Below, one piece after another: positions 6,356 through 13,393 of a stretch of 16,956 nucleotides of DNA. The stretch is from an uncultured Treponema sp. Lineage in GTDB: Bacteria; Spirochaetota; Spirochaetia; Treponematales; Treponemataceae. The translations under genes and the position numbers were made by a program. A model generated the notes under the pieces. That model had not been told where the DNA came from and ran no database searches. It saw nothing but the letters and a program-made list of their open reading frames with translations. Location: the NCBI GenBank assembly GCA_937890485.1, contig CALBXN010000097.1:1-16956 (forward strand), given 5' to 3'. The first letter of the stretch is position 1; the number at the start of each line of letters is the position of its first letter.

Positions 6356-7711
6356 TTAAATTTTTGGGGATTTTTGTTTTTTTAACATCAAATAATAAAT
6401 AACGCACATTATAATTTGCGAAAAAGTTGCTATTGGTGTTGAAAGTCCAATTAAAAATAAATTTGTGTTTGGAAGATTTTTCATTAAAAATACCATAGGA
6501 ATTCTGATTGCTATACCACCAATTAATCCTTGAATCATAGTGAAAAATGTTTTTCCCATTCCGTTGAAATATCCTATAAAACAAAACATAAAAGAAGTTA
6601 AAAATGTGTCTATGGCGTAGGCTTTTAAGTATAAATGTCCGCTAGAAATTACAGCAGAATCTTTTGAGAAAATTCCAGCTAGAATATCTCCTCTGAAAAA
6701 TGAGAAAGTTCCAATAAAACAAGCTATAGCAAGAGAAATTGCAATTCCCCATTTTAGAGAAAGTTTTGCACGTTTTTCAAATCCTCCACCGATATTTTGA
6801 GCTACAAAAGCACTTAAACTTTGAGAAATTGCTGAAGGTATTAGCATAATAAATCCGCAAACTTTTTCTGCAACCCCAACTCCAGCAGAGGCAATTAATC
6901 CAAGGGAATTTACAACTGATTGAATAACTAAAAAAGAAATACCAACTAAAAAATCTTGAAGTGCAATAGGTGCGCCGAGTTTTATTTGTTGTCTACAATA
7001 ATATCCATCAAGTTTTATATAATCTTTATGAAACGCAAAAGGAAGTTTAGATTTTTTTCCTCGTTTAACAATTATTATCAATGAAATTATTACGCTTAGA
7101 GTTTGTGCTAAAACTGTGGCAAGGGCTGCTCCAAAGGCTCCAAGTTTGAAAACTGCTACAAAAATCAAGTCTCCAACAATATTTACAACACAAGCAATAG
7201 AAACTGTTATTAAAGGAGTTTTAGAATCTCCAATTCCACGGAAAATAGAACCTAACAAATTATAAAAAACTATAAAAATTAATCCTGCTCCACAAACTTT
7301 TACATATTCACAAGTTTCAATAAAGGCTTCTTCTGGTGCGTGTAAAAGTTTTGCTAGAGATTGTGTAAAAATTATTGTTATTATTGATAAAATTAAACCC
7401 AAAATTGTAAAAAGCACAATTCCAGAGCCAATTGTTTTTCCTGCTTCCTCTGGTTTTCCTTCCCCAATTTTTTGTCCTACAAAAACTGTAACTCCCATTG
7501 TTAATCCAACAATAAGACTTTGCAAAGTAAGAAGAAGCATACTTCCTGTAGAAACTCCAGAAACATCTTGGGTTGTTCCAAATTGACCAACAATCAATAA
7601 ATCAATTCCACCGTATAAGGCTTGTAAAAACATTGCCAATAAAACAGGAATTGCAAATTTTAGTAAAGTAGATAAAACATTCCCTTGAGTAAGATTCTTA
7701 GTTTCTTTCAT
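6356..7711 (-). CDS. MATE family multidrug/cation efflux transporter (451 aa)
   Basis: An inner-membrane protein of normal MATE length with about twelve hydrophobic segments. The N-terminus (LTQGNVLSTLLKFAIPVLLA, then LYGGIDLLIVGQF) is typical of MATE proteins in anaerobes, and the two homologous halves show repeated GxGDSKTP/NGMGKT-type loops: GSIFRGIGDSKTP near residue 165 and GYFNGMGKTFF near 390. It should export drugs or metabolites by Na+ or H+ antiport; the substrate cannot be told from sequence. ATG 7711 has AAGG eight bases upstream. A consensus promoter lies about 45 bases before the start, and DUF5718 follows in the same direction. Confidence 0.93.
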   Translation of the reverse strand: MKETKNLTQGNVLSTLLKFAIPVLLAMFLQALYGGIDLLIVGQFGTTQDVSGVSTGSMLLLTLQSLIVGLTMGVTVFVGQKIGEGKPEEAGKTIGSGIVLFTILGLILSIITIIFTQSLAKLLHAPEEAFIETCEYVKVCGAGLIFIVFYNLLGSIFRGIGDSKTPLITVSIACVVNIVGDLIFVAVFKLGAFGAALATVLAQTLSVIISLIIIVKRGKKSKLPFAFHKDYIKLDGYYCRQQIKLGAPIALQDFLVGISFLVIQSVVNSLGLIASAGVGVAEKVCGFIMLIPSAISQSLSAFVAQNIGGGFEKRAKLSLKWGIAISLAIACFIGTFSFFRGDILAGIFSKDSAVISSGHLYLKAYAIDTFLTSFMFCFIGYFNGMGKTFFTMIQGLIGGIAIRIPMVFLMKNLPNTNLFLIGLSTPIATFSQIIMCVIYYLMLKKQKSPKI

Positions 7712-7754
7712 TTTGTAAACCTTTTAATAGTAAAAAATAATTTTAATTTAGGTT

Positions 7755-7782
7755 ATTGTATTAGGATTAAATTATTTGTCAA
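7755..7782 (-). promoter_or_regulatory. sigma-70-type promoter for the MATE-DUF5718 unit
   Basis: On the minus strand, a perfect -35 TTGACA (7777-7782) and -10 TACAAT (7755-7760) are separated by 16 bases. Transcription would start near 7748, giving a short leader before ATG 7711. Confidence 0.75.
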
Positions 7783-8006
7783 CAAGTGTTGCTTTTAAGA
7801 AAAACTGAAAAGAATGTTTTTAGATTAAAGCAAAATGTCAATATTTCCCTATGATTTTTTTGGAAGAAGAGCATTTTTATCAAACTCATTGAATTTATTA
7901 TACCACAGAAAATTATTTTTTAGTTCTACAATTTTAAACCACAAGTTTAATGATTATTTATCAATACTGTATTATCTTAGAAACATAAACGAATGGAGGA
8001 AAGAAA

Positions 8007-8585
8007 ATGACTTTACAAAAAGCAATGCGTATTAGAGCTGAACTCAAAAAAGAAATCAGTAATTTGAATGAACTAATCCACGATTATCCTCATCAAATTT
8101 CATTTGAAAATAGGATTCCAGAACCAGAAGAGCTTCGTGCAAAAAGAGAAGAAAAATCTCTTAGCCTTGATGGAATGAATTATGAAGATGTAATTAAACG
8201 TATGTTTACAATTACAGATATCATTTTAGAATTAAATATCGCAATTGAAAAAGCAAACCGCGAAGGTCACAATCTTTTATTTAAAGAAGCTTCTATAAAA
8301 TCAAAGATTTCTTTGCTTGATTATCAGATAAATTCTGAAAGAATTATCAAGCCTGAAGTTGAAAGACTTGATTATGACTATGATCACATGGATGAAAAAG
8401 GAAATTTTAAGCGAGTAAAAGTTACAACTTATAATTATGCTATGCTAACAGATGAAACTTTTGGAATGTCATTGATTGAATACAAGAAGAAATTAAATAA
8501 AGAATTGGAAGAAGTTCGTGATGAACTATCTGCTTTTAATGCAAGTCGTAAAATTGACTATGAATTGCCAGAAGGTATTTTATAG
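8007..8585 (+). CDS. coiled-coil hypothetical protein, possibly DIP1984-like (192 aa)
   Basis: The opening MTLQKAMRIRAELKKEISNL and the closing helix YKKKLNKELEEVRDELSAFN are heptad-rich, with a third helix around residues 72-92 (DIILELNIAIEKANREG). The order of short N-terminal helix, 'I..aN' helix and final 'elrelD..iq' helix resembles the DIP1984/septicolysin-like family, but the middle section (VERLDYDYDHMDEKGNFKRV) is unlike it, so this is only a suggestion. No signal peptide, membrane segment or catalytic motif is seen. GGAGGA lies six bases before ATG 8007. It is followed by a long structured untranslated stretch and a terminator rather than by a partner gene. Confidence 0.8.
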   Translation: MTLQKAMRIRAELKKEISNLNELIHDYPHQISFENRIPEPEELRAKREEKSLSLDGMNYEDVIKRMFTITDIILELNIAIEKANREGHNLLFKEASIKSKISLLDYQINSERIIKPEVERLDYDYDHMDEKGNFKRVKVTTYNYAMLTDETFGMSLIEYKKKLNKELEEVRDELSAFNASRKIDYELPEGIL

Positions 8586-8649
8586 TACAGATTTGCAGTA
8601 AATTTAGTTTTTGCGGAGAAAACTACACTTGGTTTTAAAAGAATATTTC

Positions 8650-8974
8650 AGATAAACTGATTTATGCTTTTGAAATCAAGTTCCATCTGGTATCCGCTTT
8701 TGGGAATTGTACCCAAGGAGAATAACAGCTGGTTTCAGGTATATTACCTGAAAAGAGGCAACGAAAATTCGCCTTTAAAAATATAAAACTATAATTTTTT
8801 ATGAACCGGATTTTCCGTATTGTTTGTTTTATCTTTTTAATTTATGTGGCTGTTTAAAAATTGAAGAATAATTCAAAGTTGTAAAAATTCAACACTTATT
8901 CATATATCAGATGGGAACTGCAAATTTGGGCGTCGGATGAAGTTCTCTTGGACGGATTCCGACGTTTTTTTTTT
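8650..8974 (+). ncRNA. structured RNA candidate or structured 3' UTR
   Basis: Successive stems occur in order: TTGGG/CCCAA (about 8699-8715), TTTCAGGTA/TACCTGAAA (8733-8741 with 8745-8753, nine pairs, three-base loop), AGGC/GCCT (about 8756-8774), CGGA/TCCG (about 8816), TTGAA/TTCAA and GTTG/CAAC (about 8859-8895), ending in the terminator at 8931-8974. A possible promoter (TTGGTT, 18 bases, TAAACT, near 8629-8658) precedes it. AT-rich DNA makes small stems by chance, but the nine-pair stem and ordered run are notable. It may be a small RNA or simply the 3' end of the upstream transcript. Confidence 0.35.
8931..8974 (+). terminator. strong rho-independent terminator
   Basis: CGTCGGA (8931-8937) pairs perfectly with TCCGACG (8958-8964), followed at once by ten Ts (8965-8974). 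Confidence 0.88.
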
Positions 8975-9001
8975 GCTAGGAAGTCTTTTAAATTAAAGAT
9001 T

Positions 9002-9010
9002 TGCTATAAT
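9002..9010 (+). promoter_or_regulatory. extended -10 promoter for the XRE unit
   Basis: TGCTATAAT is a perfect extended -10 element. No good -35 is seen 17 bases upstream, which is usual for this promoter class. It follows directly after the terminator at 8931-8974 and would give a leader of about 310 bases before the XRE gene. Confidence 0.65.
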
Positions 9011-9106
9011 AGACAAAGAAATATATCTGTGTTAGAATTTTAACATAAGCGTTGAAACGCAGAAAAGTTGGCTTGTGCTGGCTGATTCTTACAAGGAGGT
9101 TCAGAG

Positions 9107-9274
9107 ATGAACGCTATTTTAATTAAGAACATCATTTTAAGTTGTCTCAATCATAGTGAACATTGTTTATTCTTGCGTGAAGTCTCTAAACATTCGGAAT
9201 CTAAGAATTTTGAAAGCATTAAAGCGTGCAGTTTTTTGTCCTGCACAAAACCAATTTTTTTAGTGGAGTTTTAG
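9107..9274 (+). CDS. possible 55-aa leader ORF upstream of the XRE gene
   Basis: ATG 9107 has a full AAGGAGGT site (9093-9100) six bases upstream, stronger than that of most genes here. The 55 codons end at TAG 9272. The product has four cysteines and three histidines scattered through it, no known family and no membrane segment. Its last part overlaps a hairpin (GTGCAG/CTGCAC, about 9225-9245) followed by a T-run, so translation might control an attenuator for the XRE gene 53 bases on. It may also be a chance frame in a structured leader. Confidence 0.4.
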   Translation: MNAILIKNIILSCLNHSEHCLFLREVSKHSESKNFESIKACSFLSCTKPIFLVEF

Positions 9275-9327
9275 CGTAACCTTCCTTTTTTATTGCGTTG
9301 GAACTCTGCAACATAAGGAGTATCAAC

Positions 9328-9582
9328 GTGAAAACAACATATCAAAAACCTGTTTTGGATTTAACAGCAACAGGAGCAAAAATCAAATCAATCATGAAAC
9401 TGCGAGGCGTTTCACCTCGTCAGGTACAAATCATTCTCAATTTTCCTTTTGTTCAAACAATTTATAATTGGTTTTCTGGAAAAAATATGCCATCCATTGA
9501 TAACCTAATAGTTCTTTCTGAGATTCTTGAAGTTTCCATCAATGAATTACTTGTAACAAACACTGTAGAAATTGAAATTTAA
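9328..9582 (+). CDS. small XRE-family helix-turn-helix regulator (84 aa)
   Basis: A compact lambda-Cro/XRE DNA-binding protein. TGAKIKSIMKLRGVS opens the first helices, VQIILNFPFVQTIYNWFSGK is the HTH (the 'q.iy.W.sGk..P..dnL..ls..l.v' pattern), and MPSIDNLIVLSEILEVSINE completes the domain. It belongs to a short-XRE family common in gut Firmicutes and spirochaetes. GTG 9328 is chosen because AAGGAG lies seven bases upstream; a TTG at 9298 has no site. It is followed 36 bases later by tRNA-His and then a zinc-ribbon gene. No toxin partner is adjacent, so it is probably a stand-alone regulator. Confidence 0.85.
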   Translation: MKTTYQKPVLDLTATGAKIKSIMKLRGVSPRQVQIILNFPFVQTIYNWFSGKNMPSIDNLIVLSEILEVSINELLVTNTVEIEI

Positions 9583-9618
9583 ACTTCTGCTTCTATCAGT
9601 GTTTAAATAAATTTTTAT

Positions 9619-9692
9619 GTGGACGTTGGCGGAGAGGTTAACGCGCTTGGCTGTGGACCAAGATTTCACCAGTTCGATTCTGGTACGCCCAC
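9619..9692 (+). tRNA. tRNA-His (GTG anticodon)
   Basis: The cloverleaf folds with anticodon stem CTTGG/CCAAG around the loop CTGTGGA (anticodon GTG) and T-arm ACCAG-TTCGATT-CTGGT. The D-stem has GCG/CGC plus one mismatch, and the acceptor is closed by the histidine-specific extra G(-1) at 9619 paired to C73 at 9692. CCA is not encoded. The acceptor stem has one A-C mismatch (position 4 against 69), which is odd for a sole tRNA-His. It lies between the XRE gene and the zinc-ribbon gene in the same direction. Confidence 0.9.
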
Positions 9693-9733
9693 CTTTTAAA
9701 AATGTAATACAACAAAATTACAGGAGGAAGACT

Positions 9734-9904
9734 ATGGCAGGAGCAAGTAAAAACGCTCGAAGAACTTTCACAACTCACAAATTTTTCTGTTTATGTGGTG
9801 GAGAAATTTCAATGAAAACAGTTTTTGACAACGGCAGACTTAAAAATCTTGCAGAATGTTCAAAATGCAAACGAACTGAAAGACGTCCAAAAGATTTCAA
9901 TTAA
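9734..9904 (+). CDS. small zinc-ribbon protein (56 aa)
   Basis: A basic protein starting MAGASKNARRTFTTHKFFC, with one zinc ribbon made from CLCGG (C19, C21) and CSKC (C42, C45). The size, charge and KNARR start recall ribosomal-protein-like or RNA-binding zinc ribbons; I associate this family with Treponema, from memory. ATG 9734 has AGGAGG seven bases upstream, which overrides a longer frame reaching back into the tRNA. It lies 41 bases after tRNA-His and may share its transcript, suggesting a translation-related role, which is inference. Confidence 0.85.
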   Translation: MAGASKNARRTFTTHKFFCLCGGEISMKTVFDNGRLKNLAECSKCKRTERRPKDFN

Positions 9905-9918
9905 AAAATTGTTAAAGC

Positions 9919-9962
9919 AAAAAAACTTCTTCAATCTAATTCTATACAGATTGAAGAAGTTT
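9919..9962 (-). terminator. long-stem terminator, mainly minus strand
   Basis: AAACTTCTTCAATCT (9923-9937) pairs perfectly with AGATTGAAGAAGTTT (9948-9962), fifteen pairs. On the minus strand it is followed by seven Ts, ending the pseudo-ImmA gene 52 bases past its stop. It also lies 18 bases past the plus-strand zinc-ribbon gene and may serve both. Confidence 0.82.
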
Positions 9963-10014
9963 ACACGGCAGTTTTACTTTTTGCTGATTATAAATCAAAC
10001 GTAATATTTATAAT

Positions 10015-11214
10015 TTACTCATGTTTTTTCAAACAACTGAAATAAAAATTCTCAGCTTCATCATAACTTTCAAACATAAATTGATATTCCCAGCATGACT
10101 CTAAAAGTTTTTTGATAGCTGTTTTATAATCAACAGAAAAATAAGCTTTTATTTCATTTACAATAAATTCAATTCTATATTCTCGTAAAAAAACTTCTTT
10201 TTGCTGTAATGTTAACGGTGGAGTCCATCTGTCATCATTAAGGGAAAAATGTTTTATATATTCATTTAATTTATCTAGTGGAATAAATAAATCTTCTACA
10301 AATTTCTCTGCTTCATTTTGTGTAGATGCCATTTCATATCTGATTTGATCATATGTAAAATTAAATTCATCATCTTTTGCAATCATATAGTATAATTGCT
10401 TTGCAATTTCTTTTAAGTATTTTTCTTTCGTATTACAATAAGTTTTATTAATAACAATTATTGGCTGTTTAATTTCACAATTAATATTATTTAAAAATCT
10501 AGTACAGAATCCAGCAATTTTATTATTTGTAAGATTCTCTTCAAAAATATATATACCTAATTGTTGAACAAAATCTCTTATGTTAAATATTGAAGCATAT
10601 CCGTTCCTAAATTTAGTATAAGCTTTTTTTATTACTTTTGAATAACTTTCTTGTTTACTTTTTATCATCTCTTTCAAATCGTCTCTTCGCTCAAAGAAAG
10701 TATATACACTCCCATTATCATCAAGGGTCTCCCACAACTCAAAAGATTCTAACCAAGAATCCGAACTTATATAATTCTTAATTTTATTTACGATCTTAGG
10801 TAATTCATTTTGAAATGATTTCTTATCTTCTAATGTCATTTCTCCCATACAACGTATTCTAAACCCTGAAAAAGATTGATTTTTATCAGATTCTAAATTA
10901 ATTTCATGTAATTTTGATTTTTTACTACGAAGTATTTTTTCACCCTTTTCAAGTTCCCTCTTTGATGCATGAATTAAATCATTCCAATTTCTAAAACCAG
11001 TTATTTTAGCTATAAGATGTTGAGCACGGACAAGCATTATTTCCGACCTATCTTTATCATTCCAATTGAGAGCAGTAAAGAATTCGTCCATATTATAGAA
11101 CTTGTTTTCATAATGATAAGAAATAGTTCCGTCGTCTCTTATTGTAATTGATTGAGTTTTCCAATCTTTTAAAAGATTTTTTGATTCTTGCTTGAAAAAA
11201 TTTATATTAGACAT
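10015..11214 (-). CDS. ImmA/IrrE-like protein with lost zinc site (399 aa)
   Basis: Residues 1-85 (KQESKNLLKDWKTQ, then LVRAQHLIAKITGFRNWNDL) match an N-terminal module that recurs in spirochaete and other bacterial proteins. Residues 205-320 follow the ImmA/IrrE metallopeptidase layout: FNIRDFVQQLGIYIFEE, then GFCTRF, then QPIIVINKTY, then a helix where HExxH should be, then NEAEKFVEDLFIP in place of 'EAnaFAa.llmP'. The C-terminal FSVDYKTAIKKLL resembles the trailing helix of that fold. The helix reads KEIAK (268-272): both histidines are lysine, so zinc binding and cleavage of a repressor are unlikely. A binding or signalling role is more plausible. ATG 11214 has AAGGAG eight bases upstream; the gene has its own promoter and terminator. 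Confidence 0.75.
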   Translation of the reverse strand: MSNINFFKQESKNLLKDWKTQSITIRDDGTISYHYENKFYNMDEFFTALNWNDKDRSEIMLVRAQHLIAKITGFRNWNDLIHASKRELEKGEKILRSKKSKLHEINLESDKNQSFSGFRIRCMGEMTLEDKKSFQNELPKIVNKIKNYISSDSWLESFELWETLDDNGSVYTFFERRDDLKEMIKSKQESYSKVIKKAYTKFRNGYASIFNIRDFVQQLGIYIFEENLTNNKIAGFCTRFLNNINCEIKQPIIVINKTYCNTKEKYLKEIAKQLYYMIAKDDEFNFTYDQIRYEMASTQNEAEKFVEDLFIPLDKLNEYIKHFSLNDDRWTPPLTLQQKEVFLREYRIEFIVNEIKAYFSVDYKTAIKKLLESCWEYQFMFESYDEAENFYFSCLKKHE

Positions 11215-11333
11215 AATGATTCTCCTTGAACATCATAAAATTGGAAATGCTTTTTGTCAGTACCAAAACAGCAATATCCATATAGATGCTCTTTGATAAT
11301 CATTAAGAATTTGAAATGGTATGATTAAAATCT

Positions 11334-11368
11334 TTGCACTGACCGCATGTTCTACCAATGGAACAACT
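11334..11368 (-). other. tRNA D-arm-like hairpin in the pseudo-ImmA leader
   Basis: On the minus strand, GTTC-CATTGGTA-GAAC-A reproduces a tRNA D-arm: four-pair stem, eight-base loop with GG and a following A. It continues TGCGGTCAGTGC, but no pairing anticodon stem, T-arm or acceptor can be found. The predicted transcript starts a few bases before it. It may be a tRNA remnant, a mimic acting as a leader structure, or chance. Confidence 0.35.
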
Positions 11369-11370
11369 TT

Positions 11371-11399
11371 ATTGTATTAGAGAAAAATAATTATGTCAA
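11371..11399 (-). promoter_or_regulatory. consensus sigma-70 promoter for the pseudo-ImmA gene
   Basis: On the minus strand, TTGACA (11394-11399), exactly 17 bases, then TACAAT (11371-11376). Transcription should start near 11364-11367, leaving about 150 bases of leader before ATG 11214. Confidence 0.8.
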
Positions 11400-11436
11400 A
11401 TGAAAAGTTATAATATTTTGTATAAATTAGTGAGAG

Positions 11437-11493
11437 AAAAAAAACTTCTTGAATTATCCTAGACTTTCACTTAAGAAAGAAATTAAAGAAGTT
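11437..11493 (-). terminator. second terminator-like stem downstream of the Sel1 operon
   Basis: AACTTCTT-G-AATT (11443-11455) pairs with AATT-A-AAGAAGTT (11481-11493) with one mismatch. On the minus strand it is followed by eight Ts. An inner CTTTC/GAAAG stem is nested inside. It would stop readthrough into the pseudo-ImmA promoter, and shares the AACTTCTT arm with the terminator at 9919-9962. Confidence 0.6.
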
Positions 11494-11582
11494 CTTCATT
11501 TAATTTTTGAAATTGCATCAACTCTTTCATAGTTTAAAATTCATAATTGAATTAAATTTTGCAAAATATTCATAAACAAAAC

Positions 11583-11620
11583 ACCATCGGAAAAATTTTT
11601 TACAGATTTATTCCGATGGT
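11583..11620 (-). terminator. terminator of the Sel1 operon
   Basis: ACCATCGGAA (11583-11592) pairs perfectly with TTCCGATGGT (11611-11620). On the minus strand it is followed by GTTTTGTTT, 38 bases after the stop of the last gene. Confidence 0.7.
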
Positions 11621-11657
11621 TTATTATTTGAACTTATAAATAATTTAATAAAACTTT

Positions 11658-13355
11658 TTATTCAACTAACTCATCTTCTTCCTGCTCATCTGAAAAAATC
11701 CAATCGAAAGAATAGCATGGGGCAAAGTTTTTTAGTTTCATTTTAAAAATTTCTTTTGGGCCTAAATTACAATGATCCCAAAGAGAGTGATTTAAAAATC
11801 CTAAGTGATATTTTGAATAAGGTTTTTCCCAGAAAAATTCTAACCATACATCTGAATAATTTTCTTTTTTTTCATCAGCTTCATGTCCCAAAGTTGCTGA
11901 ACTTAAAAAAATCATTGTATGAACATAATGAGAACGCATTGCATCTTTTTTGGTAATTATTCCAAAGGGATGTGTAAACTTATAATTTAAAGTTGGAGAA
12001 CTAAATTCGTAATTTTTGAAAATTTCAATTCCTTTTTTTGAAAGTAAGTTAAAATCATTTTGCATTTTTTCAAACGTTTCATTTATTGAAATTTCGTAAT
12101 CAAGCATTGCTCGAGCTATTTTTAAGATTTTTTTCTTTTCAAACCAAAAATATTTTCTGTGTAAATACTCTGGTTCATAAAACTCTCTATAATGAAGATA
12201 AGCAGAAGGATTTTTATTTAGTTGTTTTTCTGGTAAAGGGAATTTTGTAATTTCTAAACTAATCTTATGATAAAAATCTTCTGGCTTGGCTTTTTCAAAA
12301 AGTTCTAATGGAATAAAATTACATTTATCAAGATTTTTGTTTTTAGGATAAATAAAATCATGAGTAACTTTGCAAATAAATCTATTAGCATAAGCTAAAT
12401 CTTCAAAGTTATTATTTTTCCATAAAGCCAAAGCATCAATTTTATTTGGAAGAGGCTTTCCATCTTCAAAGACTAATTTCCAATCAGAATCAGCTTCGTA
12501 ACATTTTGTGTCATCATCTTCTGGTTTTGTTGTATCTTCGTAATAAAATCCAATTTCACCTTTAAGTTTGTAACCTTTGTAATAAGTTTTTCCTTCTTTA
12601 ATCATTAAATCAAGTTGTTCTTTTATCACAGCCATTTGATCATAAAGTTCTACCATTCGACTACAAAGTGCATTATTATTTATCAAAACTCTATCAATTT
12701 CTTCTATATTACAATACAAATTATCTTCAGATAAATGAAATTTGTATCTATCTGTCTTAAAACATTTCATAATGCTTTTTGCACGAGATTCATTTTTAGG
12801 AATTCCATCTTTACCAGTAAGATAGGCAGAGATGAGAAATTCCGCAGCTTTTAGAGAACACAATCCCATAGATTTTTCAAACAACTTGGTTATATATTTT
12901 ATGTCATTGCCCTTTCCCTCATTAAATTTTTTGAGTTCACGAGTTGCAATCACATAAAGTGCATCAGGATTATTTTGAGCAAAAGATTTTTGTAACCACT
13001 GTTCTGCTTTTACAGCTGAAATATCTTGAGCAATTCCATCAATATATCTTTTTTTAACATAAGAGTATGTTACATCATTATCTTCTTTTACCCATTCTTG
13101 ATACCTTTTTTGAACTTTTAATTCATGAAATTTTTTATTTTCAGAAAATTCCTTTAGTGCATCAAGTTCAAATTTTTCTCCACCACGAGGGGACTTAAGA
13201 TAATCATAAATTGCATACTGAATTTCTGCATTGTGATTTTTGCTTTCTGCTTCTAGCATTTCGTAATATGAATAACAATGAATATTTTTTACATCAATTC
13301 CATCGATAAATTTTGGTTTTCTATAAATTGGTGAACGAATAATTTTTTTTTCCAT
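11658..13355 (-). CDS. Sel1-like repeat protein with unknown C-terminal region (565 aa)
   Basis: Residues about 112-200 hold Sel1-type helical repeats (AVKAEQWLQKSFAQNNPDAL, then LKAAEFLISAYLTGKDGIPKN), which usually bind partner proteins. The following 360 residues are of no family I recognise; they are rich in aromatic and charged residues and contain no visible catalytic motif, signal peptide or membrane segment. The start is ATG 13355, with GGAGG five bases upstream; a longer frame using TTG 13367 lies within that site and is rejected. The gene is 38 bases after the other Sel1 gene, ending the operon. Confidence 0.78.
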   Translation of the reverse strand: MEKKIIRSPIYRKPKFIDGIDVKNIHCYSYYEMLEAESKNHNAEIQYAIYDYLKSPRGGEKFELDALKEFSENKKFHELKVQKRYQEWVKEDNDVTYSYVKKRYIDGIAQDISAVKAEQWLQKSFAQNNPDALYVIATRELKKFNEGKGNDIKYITKLFEKSMGLCSLKAAEFLISAYLTGKDGIPKNESRAKSIMKCFKTDRYKFHLSEDNLYCNIEEIDRVLINNNALCSRMVELYDQMAVIKEQLDLMIKEGKTYYKGYKLKGEIGFYYEDTTKPEDDDTKCYEADSDWKLVFEDGKPLPNKIDALALWKNNNFEDLAYANRFICKVTHDFIYPKNKNLDKCNFIPLELFEKAKPEDFYHKISLEITKFPLPEKQLNKNPSAYLHYREFYEPEYLHRKYFWFEKKKILKIARAMLDYEISINETFEKMQNDFNLLSKKGIEIFKNYEFSSPTLNYKFTHPFGIITKKDAMRSHYVHTMIFLSSATLGHEADEKKENYSDVWLEFFWEKPYSKYHLGFLNHSLWDHCNLGPKEIFKMKLKNFAPCYSFDWIFSDEQEEDELVE

Positions 13356-13393
13356 TTTAGCCTCCAATAAGAAATTTCATGTTTCAAATTGTA

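Larger units (their letters stand above)
8586..9106 (+). other. 520-base non-coding region
   Basis: It holds a series of hairpins ending in a strong terminator (8650-8974), then an extended -10 promoter (9002-9010) and a leader with a GCGTTGAAACGC stem (about 9050-9060). No tRNA, tmRNA, RNase P, SRP or common riboswitch core could be recognised. Confidence 0.6.
11215..11657. other. 443-base intergenic region with two terminators and a promoter
   Basis: On the minus strand, in order of transcription, it holds the terminator of the Sel1 operon (11583-11620), a second terminator (11437-11493), the promoter of the pseudo-ImmA gene (11371-11399) and a roughly 150-base leader that opens with a tRNA D-arm-like hairpin. 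No gene is seen. Confidence 0.7.

Noticed and set aside
6303..6584. 93-codon minus-strand frame
   Set aside because: It is a shifted-frame shadow of the MATE gene's C-terminus, Asn-rich and without a family.
7835..8035. 66-codon plus-strand frame before the coiled-coil gene
   Set aside because: No ribosome binding site, and it overlaps the well supported start at 8007.
11304..11375. Complete tRNA on the minus strand
   Set aside because: Only the D-arm folds; the anticodon stem does not pair, there is no T-arm, and the acceptor position is occupied by the -10 element.
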